A DNA stretch of 64,000 bases from Exiguobacterium sp. 9-2 (GTDB taxonomy: Bacteria; Bacillota; Bacilli; Exiguobacteriales; Exiguobacteriaceae). The notes beneath the pieces were generated by a model. That model did not search any database. It saw only the letters and a program-made list of their open reading frames with translations, and was not told where the DNA came from. Of this stretch, positions 63,370-64,000 are shown piece by piece. The DNA is taken from the NCBI RefSeq assembly GCF_036287235.1, contig NZ_CP142850.1, positions 2,187,127 through 2,251,126 on the forward strand, read 5' to 3'. Position 1 is the first letter of the stretch, and each line of letters begins with the position of its first letter. Position numbers and translations under genes: made by a program.

Positions 63370-63954
63370 TCAATCACCATACCGACTTAACCACTCATCG
63401 ATTTGTTGGTATAACGAATCAATACTACCGTCATTGAAGAATACATCATCTGCAAGCTCTTTTTTCTGTTCGATGCCGAGTTGCGCATGGATACGTGCAT
63501 ACGCTTCTGCTTCTGATAAATCATTACGTTGCATCAATCTTCTTAACTGCATATCTTCTGGGCAATAGACGACAACGACGCGTTCGAACAGGTTTCGCCA
63601 ATCCCCTTCTAGCAGTAACGGAATATCAAATACGACGAGAGAATGTCCTGAACGTTCATAGGCATCTGCTGCTTCGAGCATCTGTTGTCGAATACTCGGG
63701 TGCATCAACTGATTCAATTGTTGTCTTTTTTCACTATCTTGAAAAATGATTTGTCCGAGCTTTGGACGGACAAGACGTCCTTTTTCAAACACCTCTGGGA
63801 ATGCCAGTTGGACTGCATCATATGCTCGCCCTCCCGGCTCAACGACTTCTCGCGCAATGAGATCCGCATCGATGACCGCTATTCCTTTTTGTTTTAAATA
63901 GCTAGAAACCGTACTTTTACCGGTTGCGATACTCCCTGTCAGACCGACTCTCAT
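63370..63954 (-). CDS. coaE: Dephospho-CoA kinase
   Basis: Final step of coenzyme A synthesis, phosphorylating the 3' hydroxyl of dephospho-CoA. The 194-residue protein has the P-loop GLTGSIATGKST, the DADLIAREV segment and the LVVFDIPLLLEGDW region of the family. The ATG at 63954 overlaps the mutM stop (ATGA), and is the family N terminus; the longer ATG would start inside mutM. In B. subtilis ytaF separates these two; here they overlap. Confidence 0.95.
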   Translation of the reverse strand: MRVGLTGSIATGKSTVSSYLKQKGIAVIDADLIAREVVEPGGRAYDAVQLAFPEVFEKGRLVRPKLGQIIFQDSEKRQQLNQLMHPSIRQQMLEAADAYERSGHSLVVFDIPLLLEGDWRNLFERVVVVYCPEDMQLRRLMQRNDLSEAEAYARIHAQLGIEQKKELADDVFFNDGSIDSLYQQIDEWLSRYGD

Positions 63955-64000
63955 AAGGCAACCTGTTGGCACGTCGGACAGAAATGTGTTCCCCGTCCAC
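63951..64000 (-). CDS. mutM: Formamidopyrimidine-DNA glycosylase, 3' end only
   Basis: Only the last ~16 codons are inside the window, on the minus strand: the C-terminal zinc-finger tail ending GRGTHFCPTCQQVAL. The CPTC pair and the preceding Arg in GRGT are diagnostic for the FPG zinc finger. The remainder lies beyond the edge. Its stop overlaps the coaE start (ATGA). Confidence 0.85.
   Translation of the reverse strand, partial: GRGTHFCPTCQQVAL

Overview
The window looks like chromosomal DNA of a low-to-moderate GC Bacillales species, most probably Exiguobacterium. Gene content and order follow the Bacillus subtilis backbone closely: hemA/hemC, engB-lon, clpX-tig, murI-rph-rdgB-yfcE, ptsH, sdhCAB, yslB, uvrC, trxA, etfAB-fadR-lcfA, mutS2-polX-cvpA-zapA-rnhC, pheST, infC-rpmI-rplT, thrS, dnaI-dnaB-nrdR, speD, gapB, coaE-mutM. 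Differences from that backbone include no hemX between hemA and hemC, no lonB, no fadB, and a large catalase gene beside infC. The genus call is an inference from gene content, not a database match. About 85% of the genes lie on the minus strand.

Layout: (1) 1-2224, haem biosynthesis, hemA then a truncated hemC. (2) 2439-9845, a tightly coupled five-gene accessory block inserted between hemA and engB: a membrane-anchored glycoside hydrolase-like protein, a receiver-like protein lacking its phosphorylation residues, a HEAT-repeat membrane protein, a processive family-2 glycosyltransferase and an AI-2E/PerM-type membrane protein. This is the best candidate for an undescribed system, probably surface polysaccharide synthesis. 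(3) 10028-16879, protein quality control (engB, lon, clpX, tig). (4) 16907-21219, a lipoprotein, an isolated tRNA-Arg with its own promoter and terminator, nucleotide and RNA housekeeping, HPr and a thioesterase. (5) 21276-25847, succinate dehydrogenase and two divergent small genes. (6) 25891-34157, uvrC, an atypical disulfide reductase-like flavoprotein, thioredoxin and the fatty-acid oxidation genes with two FadR-type operators. (7) 34355-41810, YitT, DUF350, mutS2, polX, cvpA, zapA, rnhC. (8) 41832-45159, an accessory insertion between rnhC and pheT: a MurE-like ligase and a MarR-MFS pair with a palindromic operator. (9) 45227-52800, pheST with a T-box, rRNA methyltransferase, M42 peptidase, dUTPase and the infC operon with an L20-type leader. 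(10) 53005-55727, katA and a secreted beta-helix protein. (11) 55945-64000, thrS with a T-box, primosome genes, nrdR, speD, gapB with a strong cre site, coaE and the end of mutM.

Regulatory reading is unusually rich. Promoters with good -35/-10 spacing are visible for infC, clpX, tig, the tRNA, sdhC, fadR, pheS, thrS, speD, gapB, yslB and the MarR gene. Candidate FadR, PerR, CcpA and extracytoplasmic-function sigma sites sit at positions that make sense for their genes. I saw no insertion sequence, prophage, CRISPR array or rRNA.
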